64,000 nucleotides of DNA. Origin: Chamaea fasciata. Taxonomy: Eukaryota; Chordata; Aves; Passeriformes; Sylviidae. Position numbers and translations under genes: made by a program. Within the stretch, counting starts at the first letter, position 1, and every line of letters starts with the position of its first letter. The notes beneath the pieces are model-generated. The model was not told the DNA's origin, ran no database searches, and saw only the letters and a list, made by a program, of their open reading frames with translations. The stretch is taken from positions 88,027,637-88,091,636 of the forward strand of contig JARCOQ010000001.1 of the NCBI GenBank assembly GCA_029207755.1, in the 5' to 3' direction. Positions 24,164-37,700 of the stretch are shown in pieces.

Positions 24164-25090
24164 AATAGGTGGCATGACAGTTTGTTTTGACTTAGCAGTG
24201 TTTGTATAGGATTAACTTTATACACATTTACATTCAACAGATCGATCTTCCTTAAGTTCCTAAGACCCTATTTCTGTCAAAATCTATTTACCTAGAACTC
24301 CTATTAATTTAGCACATCCAAAGTGCCTTGTTTTGCTCTGTGTTCAGAATACTATTCCAGGCTGTGCCAGAGGCTACCAGCCCAGCTCCCTGAAACAGAA
24401 AGCTCCTACCAGCCTTCCTGGCATTTGAATCAAGTTGCAATTGTGTAAAGCAAGTGAGCGCAGTGCACAACTGCCTGCCAACTATGGGATGGTGCACCTG
24501 GGCTCTGCCCTCTGTCATGTCATTCCCCAGGGCTCCCACAGGATCAAAGGGTACCTTGCTGGTGTCCATGGGGAGTGAGTGTGCTTTGGGGAATTGCTGA
24601 GAAGCAGAAAAGAGGCATATGGTGATGGAAAAGGTATGATTCTCACCTTTCCCCCCACCCCTCCTTTATCTTCCTGGCCTTGGCCACAGTTTAGCTGGAC
24701 GTGCTGGGTGCACTGTGAAGCCTTGCCTCAAGACCTCTTGCATGCACAGAAAGTGCTCACCATGTTAGTCTGAACAGAGTCCTAACCTTTTGAAGGCATT
24801 GATGGATTTATCCATCAAGTGTTTCATAAGGCGTTTTTGTGTCAGCATTAGAGATCAGAAAGGTTTTCTTTTTCATTTGAGAAAGATCTTGGCTTTCTTT
24901 GTTCTGATGGTGATCTTTAACAAGACAAGTAATCCTACTCATTTTGTTAAAACCTAAATAGCAGTACATTAATAAGTGTCTGGTACAAAGAACTGATAAA
25001 TGTAATCAAATAGGTTTTAAGCTAAAGCTTGTAATTCAGTCTTTTTTCTTCTTTTTCTCTTTAGAAAAAAAATCATAGGAAATACTATAC

Positions 25091-25219
25091 TTATTGTGCT
25101 TTCTTATTATTCTGCAATCCATTGGCAGCAGCAAAGTAGTCCTTATGGAAACCATTCTTGATTTCTGTTGTTGCAGGGGTTTCCTTGACAGCTGTTCTTG
25201 AAGGTGCTTTCCGGTATGT
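25091..25219 (-). CDS. ELOVL2: ELOVL2 exon 8 (terminal coding exon)
   Basis: 129 nt including TAA at 25091-25093. Acceptor ttttatag on the minus strand, phase 0. Reads [10 protein letters not shown], later [15 protein letters not shown] and ends N-N-K-K-A-Q. The lysine near the end resembles a dilysine-type ER retrieval signal (inference). The middle is less conserved against human than the ends. Confidence 0.94.
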   Translation of the reverse strand, partial: TYRKAPSRTAVKETPATTEIKNGFHKDYFAAANGLQNNKKAQ

Positions 25220-25683
25220 CTATAAAAGCAAAATCCAAAGTAAACGCTCAGATTCATTTAGTGCCTGCCAAAATACTACTGATGGTTAACTGTAAATGGA
25301 GCTTGTCAGCTGTTAGTTGATGCAGATGTATACATTTGCTTCAGACTGCATTAAGGGTACTGTAGTCTTTTCACTGCTGTGGGTGATGTTACTTTACTAG
25401 CCTTGCCATAATACTTCTCAATGTCAAGAGAGATTTCAAGCCTTGTACACTAAAAGCTTTATGTATGCAGATAGGCTAGAGCACTCCCTGCTAAAAGATG
25501 TTGAATAAACAGGGCAAAGACAGTGCTGTTTGTTTCTTTTTTTTTTTCCACCAAGGAGGAGAAAGTCAAAAATTTGCCCACCAAAGCAAATTCAGACCTC
25601 ATATGTACTGAATGCAGTACCTGACTTGCTATACAAGTGGAGAAGAGTTGAGCTGCAATGAAGGGGTCATCACTACTGAATAA

Positions 25684-25731
<48 letters not shown>

Positions 25732-28700
25732 CATGACTTTATCTGTTATTCTTAAGTGAGGTGTGTACTTTAGGACTAAGGTATTTTAAGCACTGATGAT
25801 CATTCTACATCTGAGTCCACCCAGACTGCTACCCAAAAAGTTCTATTTCCCCTATCCTTGTTAGAGAGCTCTTCAGAGGACTGTTTACCTTAATGTAGAA
25901 GTTGATGAAGAGGATGACCAGTGTGGCCATGTAGGAGGACTGGAACATGAGGCAGCCAAATGGGAATCCACATGGCTTCACAGCTGCGCTGAGTGTGTGC
26001 ACAATAGTGAGCAGAAACTGGATCTGTGGAGAGAAGATAATGCAGGAGTATTTGCTGAGAAAGGGTCAGTAAGTCAGATACAGCAGTGTTCCCAGTCCTG
26101 CTCCTTGAAAGTTTGAGTACTATTGAAAACTATCCTTTTCTAACCTCTGAATGCATTGTGAGCTTTAAGTTAAAACGGTGCTCTTCTGAAATTAAATAAA
26201 ACCCTAAAGGGTCAGAGGTTTCTAAAAGCAAGTTTATAGGCCTAGCTGACAAAAGGGAAGCATTTTTTTTTTTCCTTTTAGATTTAGTCGGTGTTGTTCT
26301 ATCTTCCAGACCTTGTGACAGGCATAGCTGTTGTCTCTGTTACTGGGCAGAAACTGGAGGAAACTCTGAAGACTCCTGGCAATAGCTTTGGAAGTCTGAA
26401 CAGAAAATGCAAAACTCAGGTCCAAGGAGTTCAGATAGGCTATCATTTGCATTAATGAAGTTAAGGATGGGACAAAGGAAACAAAAATGAGACAGAAGAA
26501 ATTTCAGAGACTTGTCTGTATTTAGAACTGTGAGCCACAGCCCACACTGGTACACCTGATTCTCTTCAGCCAGATAAGTGTGCCCTCAATCCAGTGTACT
26601 GAGGTGCATTTCCAACAGGGCAATGTGTTTCACCTGCAGGGATGATCTCAGCTCAGAGAAGCAGCTTTTGCTAAGCAAATTTCTACACAGGCATTTTAAA
26701 GCTCACTGCAAACCATCTGAACTTCCAAACAATATGAAAAGGCCCTAAGAGAAAAACAGTAAAAGGAACTTTACTTCATATCAAGCCTTATATCTTGTTG
26801 ATAGAAACTGTTGACGTGGCTCAGCTCTCCAGGTACAGCAGCTGGTGGAACAGACTTTTAGAAGTCAGTCAATTTCTGTATTGCTTCATTTTGTATTTTG
26901 TAGCTGTACCACTGTGTCAGGGGTTAGCCTGACTTGGCTGCCATCTGCCCACCCAGCAGCTCTCTCCCTTCTCCTCAGTAGAGTCGGGGAAGAAAATAAG
27001 ATGAAGAGAATTTGTAGATTGAGATAAGGGTCAGGAGGGTAACTAATAAAACTTACCTATTACTGTTATAAGCAAAATAGACTTGACCTGAAGATTAATT
27101 TCAAGTATTGACAATTAATAACACAAAAGGACAGCAAGAAATAAAATTAAAAACACCTTCCCCTAAGCCCCTGTTCCTTCAAGGTTCGACTTCTCATTCC
27201 TCTACTTCCTTCCATGTGGTGCAGGGGGATGGGATTTGGAGTCAGCCCATATTGCTTTGGCTTTGCTACTCCTTTCTCCTCACGCTCTTTCCCTGCTTCA
27301 GTGTGGGGTGCCTCCCATGGGCGCAAGTTCCAATGTGGATATTTTCCATGAGCTGCAGTTCTTCACAAACTACCCTAGTGTGGGTCCCTTCCACAGGGTC
27401 CTGTCCTTCAGGAACAGGCTCTTCCTGTGTGGGTCCCTATGGGGTCACAGATTCTGCCAGCAAACCTGTTCCAGGGTGGGCTCCTCTCTCCATGGGTCCA
27501 CAGGAGCCTGTTTCTCTGTTGGCTGTATCTTTCTTCTGAGCAGACAAGTCCATGGCTGCAGCATGAGGTCCTCCATGGGCTGCAGGTGGATCTCTGCTCT
27601 CCTATGGACCTCCATGGGCTGCACCATGAGCTTCACCAGCATGTTCAGCACAGGCTGCAGGGGACTTTTTGGCACTAATTCCCTCTTTCTGCTCTCACCT
27701 GGGTATTTGCAGGGCTGTTTCTCTCACATTTCCTGCCCTCTCTCTCAGATGCTGTGCTATGTTTTTCACCCTTACATAAATATGATATCACAGAGGTGCC
27801 CCCAGCTTTGCTGATGGGCTCAGCTTTGGCCAGCAAGGGAGGTCTATCTTGGAGCTGGCTCTCTCAGATATTTTTTGTAACTTTTAAATCAGTCGTTTCC
27901 ACAATTAAGGAGCAGTCATTTTCTACAAAACTAACAGAATTTTGTGGACTAAAGAGTTTCTACTGTTTTTCTACAGAAAAACACTTCTGAACATAATTTC
28001 CTTTATGTGATTATATCAAGCTGCACTGGTGACTTATGCTGTATGATACTTTTGTTATACTTCAATTCTAACTGGCTTAATTGTGTCATTTAGTCCTCTC
28101 TCACATTTTGAAGGATTTCTGGTAGATAAAAATGAGAGTAAAATAGATACATACCAGTTGTGCCTGAGTGAGGTATTTCTTCCACCAGAGATATTTGCGC
28201 ATAGAAGGGATGACTGATAGTCCATAGTAAGAATACATAAGCACGTGGATAAAGCTGTTCAAAGTGGGTCCAAAGAAACCTATAACAAATCCATTAGGGA
28301 AAAAAAATGAAACATCAACTGCTAAAAAGTGAGAGAAGGTATTATTGTTTGTGATATTCCTTCTATATTGAATCTCTTGCGTATGGTAAGTATTCGTTTC
28401 ATGCTTTTTCCTTGCTAAAGACATTCCTGGTGTGCAGAGCTGCTCTACTAGGGACAACTGAAAAACTGAATGATACTTCCTAGAGGGTTTTTCTCATGTT
28501 GATTATTGTATTTTTATCTCACATTTATCTTCTCCACTTTTTCCTATTCTGTAGTTTACAGGCTATTTTTTTTTTCCTCTCCTCAAGTTCTTCTTGCTGT
28601 GAGTCCATTATCCCTGTAAGTTTTGAACACTGCTGTGGATGACTTTGCTGCTAGTATGCAGCTTAGGACCGTGGGAGAAACCTGTTCTCCTGCTCTCTGA

Positions 28701-31700
28701 TGCAGTAGCAAGGGCTTTACTCTGAATTAAACCAACCTCTTGTGGCTGTGTTTGATCATTGCTCTTGTTTTATTCATTGGCTCTTCTGCTACACGCGCAT
28801 TTACAGAATTTCATCCCAGATGATACCTTGCTGCTCTTATTAGTTGCATTTAATGAATACTAGTTCTGGAGGAAATGAATCATCCTCTGTACTTTGCAGA
28901 CTATGGAGAAGTAGCAGCACTATTCTCTGCTGTGTGCTTGTGTTTTGATGGCAGTGCTACAAGATGGACCCACCAGTTGTTCTGATTCTGCCACTGATTA
29001 ATTACTTAGCTACTGATTTAATCATAGTAGTGCAATGCTAGTGCAAAGTGTGGGGACCACACATTAGAAAGCACAAACCTCCACTGATTTGTTCACACCT
29101 CTAGAAATAGCTCCTTAATCACTTTGAAATCTCTGATCCCTGCTCCTACCTCTAACAGTGATTTACTTTGACTTTGTGCGGTCCGCAGTAAGTGCCAACA
29201 AATGCGATTCTAATTTTAGTTCTGAAAAAGACCTGCAACAAGTTTCTTTACAAAATGTTACAATGGGCTGAGGTGACACCCTCTAATTGGTTGCAAGAAA
29301 ACTGGGGTTTTTTTCTCAACTTAGGAAGCAGTTCCACAGGAAGCATCTGGCTGTGTGACACCCTGGAAAAGTGTGCCTGTTGTGAGACAGCTGAAATAGT
29401 TCTCTGCTGTTTGGGCTTCTTATACAGATGCCAAGTGACTAGCCTGTGGCATCACAGATTCCTTCCTAACAGGGAAGATGATGACAGTTTACTATAACCT
29501 TCTGAGGTTGTATTCTCATTTGAAACAGAACAAACTCAAATTGGTATTTTAATTAGTGGCCATGTAAGTGAAGTATCTTGCTAAGGCAGAGACTGGTGTA
29601 TACAAAAGTTCAGCCTGTAAAAGGGCCATTGGTTTAATTTGTTGTAGTTGATTAAAGGCTTTACCAGGGTCATGACTTTTTCCTGCATCTGCTTTTTGGA
29701 TAGGTCTTGTATGTGATGGCTCTTCTATGCTACCCAGTACTGTTATGCTTAAAAATGTTTTGAAGAGAAGTAAATACATGAGTATGTGGCAGCTAAGTGA
29801 AAAATGCGGGGCCTAACACTCAGGCATTTTTGGACTGAACTTTTAACTATCCTTTTAACTTTCCTGTGTTCTGCAGGTGGTCAGCAGTTCTGAAAGGCTC
29901 TGAACCCTAAAGGTGCCCTCACATTGCACAGTGACACAATTCCTTTGCATGGTGATGTGATTCCTCCCAAGCTGCAGCTGGCGTAGACCCGGGGTGATGA
30001 AGCAAACAAAGACTTACTCTGCCCACAAGGTATCCAGTTCAGAACACACCACCAAATGTTAAACATAGTGGCATGGTGATACACATGAAGGAAGGTGATC
30101 TGACTGCTTTTCTTTCTGAGTACAAAGAAGATAGTGTCCATGAATTCAATTACTTTGGAAAAATAATACCACCACAGCACCTTGGCTACCTGTACAAGCA
30201 AGAACAAAGGAGCAGGAGATCAATATCTGTCCATACAAGTGCTTAAATATTACTGTACTTCTTCATTCCTTAGGCATCCAACTTCCCAGAAGGCATTAAT
30301 ATGCTATGAAAGGAGAAGCACAAGCTGTCTTCAATTTTATTTCGCTTTTCAATGAAGCAGTTTTGTAAAAAGACCACACATCTTTTAAGCAATTGTATAA
30401 ATACATAATTATCAAAATAAAATTTAAGAAATATAAACTTTCAGGAAAGGTTTTCTAATTGTTTTTGTTGTTTTTTTTTCCAAAGATGCAGTTTTGTGGG
30501 TGGGTTTTGCTTCATTTTAGGGTTGTTTGTTTGGTTTTTTTAAAGGGTGCTACCATTTTCTTAACACTGAACAGATTTTGCTGCCAGATTCTTCTTTTGA
30601 GAAAATGTAAATTTGATACTCAATACAAAGAAATACATCCTCCCCTGGAGTAGAGATATTTTATCAGAGCTCAGGATCTCTCCTAGGACAGTTAAAGACA
30701 GTTTAAACAGAAAGGATGCTGAGGGCTTTGTCTCTCACCCGGATATCGGCCTCCCCTGCGCTGTGGAGGTTCTGGCACTGCAAGTTGTAGCCGCCTTCCC
30801 ATGTGGCAAGGATGAGCTGGAACAGAAAACAGAGGAATTACGTCCATGAACAGATGGAATGGTTTCTCCCCCTGCAGTTGTTCTGTCATTGGCGGGTACC
30901 CACTCCTTCCATGAACTGATGCTCTTCAGCCAGACAACTTCCTAATATCTTTTCTTTGGAAAGGGGAAAGGCGTCAGTTAAGCTGGAGGTGGAATTGATG
31001 CATTTCTTCCCTTTCTCTGGCTTTAGAGCCTTCAAGGCATCCATTAAAATTTCTAATTATTTAATGCATCTCCAAATCCTCGTTCCAAGCACTGGAGTAT
31101 TGTATCTTTGTCCTGAAGCAGTATGAAGAGAGCTTAACACAGCTACTTGTGCAGAGCTGTCCTTGAGAAAAATTCCCTGTTTGCCAAGCAAACAGAAGGC
31201 AAATGCAAAGTAGTGCAACAGGAGAAATATTTCCTAATGCGATCCACGTCTCTTTATCCTACACTGTTAAATGCTGGAGGAAGTGAAGGAGAGCAGGCAC
31301 AGTGCTGAATGGAGGCATGAATAGGAACACAAGCAGTTTCTTAGATTCTGCACATGTCACATGGGGAAGCAGACACAGCAATGAAATATCAGTGTTGCAC
31401 TGGGATGGAGCAGGTTTCTAGGAAACCAAATGGTAGTTTTTGGTATGAAATATTTTTATAGTAACAGCCACCTAAAGCACTCAGGAACCCTTTTAGAAGA
31501 GGGAACATCATCTCTTGCTTATAAATGCCATGTAGAATCCATTGATTTTTAAAAGGTCTTCCTTATTCTCAAAAAAGTGCAAAGTAGGTTTGGGGACAAA
31601 CTGAGCAACTCATGTTCTGGGGTCTTTCTCACCCTCTACAGAGACTGCAGAGAGTGAGGGTGGGAGAAATGCATTGAAGTGTTATGCTGTAAGCAGAACT

Positions 31701-34700
31701 GCAAGATGCTGAGAGAAGTGGGTTGCTTTCAGCTCTGGAACTACATTCACAGGGATGATGTGTGTCAGCACAGAAGGGATGACTTTTCCCTCTAGCTCAC
31801 ACTGAAAAGAACTGTCCCGTGTTGAATCTGTGACAGTCCATGCAAAAGTGAAGCAGAGACATTTCTCAGTGATCAAACTGAATTAATTCCTAGAGTAAAT
31901 ACATTAAAATCTGATTATTGATAGTATCTCTGGAGGATTAGAAAGTAGCCTAGAATGCTTCTTATAAATTCACATTAAAATGCATCGAAACCTGGAAAAC
32001 AGAGTTTTCTACTATTTTTCTTCTGAATTCAAATTCTGTGATTTTCCCTGTAACATGAACTTCACTGTTTTAGGTGGCCAAAATAGCCCACAGAAACTGC
32101 AGAAAGAGATGACAATACAGTAAAGGAGTGTTTTATAGATAATTGATATGTAACAATTGAAACAAACACGTTTCATTACAACCAACTCATTTTTCTGCTT
32201 TGCTGAAGAAACTTGGCCTCAAAATTTTCTGCTGCAGTAGGTGAAATGTTTGTTCACAGAAATTTGCCAGGAAAGTATGCAATTTTCAGTATTTTGATTA
32301 GTCTATTTTACAACTGTTCCAATTTGTATATGATTACAGTGGATTGACTTTTGAAAAATCTTTTGCATGTTGTCTCCTTGTGTATGAAAGGTCAGGAGTC
32401 AGGGCTGGTTGAATGCCCAGCAGGTCCTGGGTAAAGCCCTGAGGAAGGAAGGTGGTGTCTCACTACATATCAGGAGCTGCAGTCATCCACGGAGATACTT
32501 TGGGGATATTTTTGCTCTGGATTGATTGATACCGGCTTTTTGTTTGCTTTTTTTAACCATCTGGTCAGTAGTAGAGTGAGTCTTGCCAAAGAACTCTGTT
32601 GTGCTTTCACTTCTATATTAAACCTGGTTTTGATTTTACCTTTGCCAGTGATTTGTTAAGTGACCTTAAAACATGCATTTGCCAAAAATTGGTGTAGTCA
32701 GCAGGTTTGCAAGCAGCATCACTGACTACTAAAGCATGGAAGCTACTACTAAAGCTACAAAAGCATGGAAGAAGTCCAAGTCCTAGGTTCTCAGGCAAAG
32801 GGGCTCAGGATAACTGGTGTGATTGGAAAGCTGTGGAGGAACACCTATGAGTTGCTAGCAGCCGTATAAAGGCTAGGAAAAATAAAGTGATTTTCTGCAA
32901 AATGTTAGATACCTGTCCAGAAGCTGCCTGTCACTACAGAAAAGACAACATTAAAGAAAAACAAGGACTGGAAACTGAAATGGAAAGCAACTGAGTTACT
33001 ACTGTCCTTCAAAATAGAACAGCTCCAGAGACAGTGACAGGAGGAACAGAAAGAAAAACAAAAATTGAAGGAAAAAGTGGACCTAATGCTTATATGGGCT
33101 CCAAATCCTCCTGACATTATGCAGATTAGTAAACTAATCACATCTCCAGAAGACTGGGAGGGTAACATTTGGAGTGGTTCCTGGGATAACAAATTTGGGT
33201 TCTGCACCTGGGATGGGGCAACCGTGGATGTACGGACAGACTGGGGAATGAGAGGTTGGAAAGCAGCCCTCCGGAAAAGGACCTGGACGTCCTGGTCAGT
33301 GGCAAGTTGAACAGAGTCAGGAGTGCTCTGGCAGCCAGGAGGGCCGAGTGTGTCCTGGGGGACATCAGGCACAGCATGGCCTGTGGGCAAGGGAGGGGAT
33401 TGTCTCGCTCTGCTCTGCACTGGGGTGGCCTCACCTCCACTGCTGGGGGCAGTTTTGAGTGCCACAATATAAGGAATATATAAAGCTATTAGACAGCCTC
33501 CCAAGGAGGGCCATGAGGGTGGTGAAGGGCCTTGAGAGGAAGCCTTACAAGGAGAGACACTGAGGTCATTTGGTCTGTTCAGCCTGGAGGAGACTGAGGA
33601 GAGACCTCATTGCAGTTACAACTCCCTGGTGAGGGGAAGAGGAGGGGCAGGCACTGATCTCCTCTCTGTGGTGACTTGTGACAGGACACAAAGGAATGGC
33701 CTGAAGCTGAGTCAGGGGAGGGTTAGGTTGGTTGGGCTCTGTAACAGGGTCCCCAGGGAAGTGGTCACAGCACCAGGCCCAACAGAGTTCAAGAAGTGTT
33801 TGAACAACACTCTCAGACACATGGTGTGACTGCTCGGGTGTCGTGTGCAGGGCCAGGAGTTGAAGTCAATCATCTTGATGGGTTTCTTCCAACTTGACAT
33901 ATTTTATGAAACTTTCCTGCCAGCTGAACAGGTGAGCTCAGTAGTATCTCAAGGTTTTGGGGTTTTTTTCCAAGTATTTAATTCAAAGGTACCATGTTGG
34001 AAAATGAGATGAAAAAAACCCTTAAAGGCTCATAAAGAAAATATTTCTTTTCAACATCAATATTTTCTTTTAACATCACAATTTTTAAATTTGGTAATTA
34101 GGAAATCTGCATCTCCTTACAAATGGTCAGCATGCATATGGAGAATAAACTTTGGAGTGAGAATACCACTCTGTTTGACTGCATGGTTTTATTTAATTTA
34201 TTTTGTTCATTCTTCCATGATTTTAAAAATGCCAGAGTTTTCAGATCATTCTGTTTGTTTATCCCCCAGTCATTTTACTTGGCAGAAGAGTTTCCTCTGG
34301 TTTGTGTCTGCATTTCAAAAGCCAGCAGCTTAGACTGGAGAACTTTTTTGACTTTTTTTAACTTCAGTCTTTCATGTCAACTTTTCTGCAGCTCAACATT
34401 TCTATTCTCTGTTGTAGGTGCCTTACATACTACTGTGTCTCCTCTAAGGAAAAGAAAAGAATTCACTTTGAGTGAATTTCAATTCAATTTGAGTGACTCC
34501 TCTGCTTTGCAAGATAATTTTCAAGATTTCTGGCTAACTTCCTAATTTAAAGAAAAAAAAAAAGTTAGTGTGGAAATTTGGAAAGCAGAGAGTAATTTTT
34601 ATGGGATCCTGGTGATCCTAAGCCATGACTTTCCTGTTGGCTTACAATGATGCTGAAGGTAAGCAGCTCACTTAATGGTGCCAAATGAGCCAGATGGATA

Positions 34701-37700
34701 TCTGGAACAGAAGCTGGCACCTTGACACAAGACATTTTGGTACCAGGTCTCTTTTTTTCTGATACTAAACCCATACGTTACTTGTATTGTTTCAGACACG
34801 TTCCCTTTTGCATACTGAGCAGTCACAACTCTGCAGGGCTGACTGTGTTATTAATCACCCAGAGACGGTGCAAGTGTAGGATTTATCAAAGAGATGAGAA
34901 ATGCCCTCTCTCTTTCGAAACACAAATCATCTCCCCCTAGAAAAACATTCTTTGAATTCTTTGCATTCTTGGTAGCCTATCCTGAAAATAATATTAAAAC
35001 AAGTATTGTTTGAAGCTATTTGGAAAAACAGATCATGTAAAGAGCTGCCTTGTGAAAAATTTATGCTAAGCAGCAACATCCTATTAATTGGTAGTTTTCA
35101 TATTTTGCTGTTTGCCCTTATGTTGTTCCTAACAGATTCCTGTTTTTCCACTAATAAATTACTTCTGTTCATCTACTCAAGTATAAAGAGCACGAGAATT
35201 CACATGAGTTGTTTTGCCACATTAGTCCAACTCCTGCCTTATTTCTGTAAATGGGGAATCAGAGTATTCAGAATTGAAAGCTGGTTCCTTTGTCAGAAGT
35301 TTCAGGGGTGGGGGGTGGACAGCAGGTACCAAAAGATGATGTAATCTCCACACCTCACTGAGTAGCAGACTAAGCTCTAAGATCCTCACCCAGGAGCCTG
35401 TGCCCTGCTCATTTCAAGCCTTCAACTTCAAAAATCTCACAGCTGTAGCTTGTGTTTCATCTGTTCCCCATATACAGGCTAGAAGGGAAAGTGATGTGAT
35501 TTTCTGAACGGATACTGCCATTTCTACTGACTGCAGGTTCTCTGTGCTCTTTGAGTTGTAGAAAAATCTCTGTGTGTGGTTGGACTTTCTCAGAGAGGAA
35601 ATGCCTAGAAGCAATAAGATATTCCCCCTTGTCCCAGGGCAGGAGGAAGGCAGAGGGTCAGGCATCAGCACTGGGATACATCTGGCTGGTGATGGGTCAC
35701 CAGCAGTGTTCCTCAGGATCAGTTCTAGGGCCAGTGCTGTTTAAAATATCTCTCAGCGAACTGGAGGCACAAATTGAATGCCCCATTAGCAGGTTTGCTG
35801 ATGATGTGAAACATGGAGGTGATGTTGACTCTCTTGACAGACATGAGTCCTTGCAGAGAGATAGAGTGGGGCATTGGGCAGTCATCAGTGGGGTGAAATT
35901 TAACAAGTCCAAATGCTGGATCTGCCTCCTGGGATGGAATATCATGGGCACAAGTGAACTGGGGGAGGAATGGCTGGAGAGAGCCTTGTGGAAAGGGATC
36001 TGGAAGTGCTGGCCAGCAGCAGCTCCCTGTGAGCCATCATGTGTCCTGGCAGCCCCAAGGGCAAACCTCATCCTGGGGTGCATTGAGCAGAGCACAACCA
36101 GCCAGCCAGGAGAGAGGATTACCCACTGCATCAGCCTCACCCTGGGCACTGTGGGCAGGTCTGGACCCACCATTTAAGAAGGTTGTGAAGATCCTTGAAT
36201 GTACCAGAGGAGGGCAACAAAGGTGGTGACAGGGCTGGAAGCAAGTCCTGTGAGGAGAGCTGAGGACTCTGGGCTTGTCTGACTTGGGGAGAAGGAGGCT
36301 GAGGAGGGGAAGGGGGGAGGGAGGTGCTGAGCTCTACTTGCTTGGATGCAATTATAGGATGTGTGGGAATGGTTCCAAGCTGCACCAAGGGGGATTTAGA
36401 CCAAGCATTAGGAAACAATTCTTTACTGAGAGGGTTATTAAACCCTGGAAAAGGCTTCCTAGAGAGGTGGCCAGCTCCCAGCCTATCAGTGTTTAAGGGG
36501 CATTTGGTCAGTGCCCTTAACAGCATGCTTTAACTTTTGATCAGCCCTGAAACAGTCAGGCAGTTGGATTAGAAGGCTGCTGTGGGTCCCTTTCAACTGA
36601 AATAGTCTATCCAGTACATGGTCTGTCTACATGGAAACAGTTAAGAAGGAAAGCTAAAAGCTAATAATGGAGTTAGTATACAAGTAATTAAAATTCCTCT
36701 TAGAAGTTCAGAGCAGGAGTATTAGTACCAGTGTCCTTTTTGTGAAAAAGACAGAGCAAGATGTTATTATGGGCATGATGTTTTACTGGGTTTTCTAAGG
36801 CACTCCAGCCCTCAGACCAATTAAAACAACTTGATATGACCACTATTCTCAAGCAATTGAAGTCTCACTAGATTAAGTAAAGGAGACTAATCTACCTATG
36901 TAGCATAAAGAAGGGCTTAACTGGCAGTGCTGTGAATCACTTATTTCCCTTGGCCACCAGAGATTTTGTTAGTCCTTGTGAATGGCAGCTCCTCCCTGGA
37001 TCTATACACTTGGATAAAATAGTCCTGAAAGCAGCTACCTGATGGCCACACACCAAGGAAAGGGAGTCACTCAGGACAGTGTCTCAGGAAGGAGACAGAA
37101 ATGACATTTTCTTTTTTATCTTGAATTTTAGAATGGAATGCCTGAGAGGATTATCAGTGTCTAAAACCAGAGACCAGATTAATAACCACACATGTTTTTC
37201 CTCTTTTTGGTTTTTAAAGGAAGAAATCAGCTCTTTGCCTGTAACATAACCCACTTCCACAAGCATGCAACATCTGAACTGTCTTGCTATACTGAAGAGG
37301 CTGGGGTGAAGCATGCCACAGGGCTACTGAGGCCATCACACTTTTACATGATAACTCATTGAAAAGAGGAAGGTACCACTAATCATCTTCAACTTGTCAT
37401 TAAATCAGTCTTAAAAAATACCTAGAAAGTTTTAAGGCAGAGTTTGGTTTTGGTTTTTTTTGGCAAAACATGACATTGTCAAATCATCTGTGAAAAGTAT
37501 TTATTGAAGAATATCTCTCTATAGAGGTTGCCTATCTTAGACAAGACTCCAAGAATTGTGGTATAATCCCAGACTTCAGATGGATAGCTGAGATGCAGAA
37601 CAGCCTGCATTTGCAGATTGATGCCTTTGTGCCTTTAAGACTATAAACCATCTAGGGAAACAGTGTGGGCTCCATGGTTCAGCCCAGGAGTGGGAGATTC

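Larger units (their letters stand above)
18089..25090. other. Region between the SYCP2L and ELOVL2 stop codons
   Basis: The two genes converge here, so the 7 kb holds both 3' UTRs plus spacer. A CpG-richer patch lies at about 19990-20200. A T-rich tract at 22357-22396 lies close to AATAAA-type signals for the minus strand at 22426. Open frames such as 23309-23803 (+) lack any family signal. No further gene is supported. Confidence 0.6.

Noticed and set aside
25459..25734. Arg-Glu repeat frame on -
   Set aside because: Translation of the (GA)n microsatellite.
27236..27814. 192-codon open frame on +
   Set aside because: Lies wholly in the ERV/LTR-like repeat block and consists of translated degenerate repeats, not a recognisable retroviral protein.
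32905..33504. 199-codon open frame on -
   Set aside because: It overlaps the antisense of a CR1 fragment; no independent coding evidence.
35551..36177. 208-codon open frame on + as a host gene
   Set aside because: The recognisable part is CR1 reverse transcriptase (F-A-D-D and flanks) that soon shifts frame; a dead LINE, not a gene.
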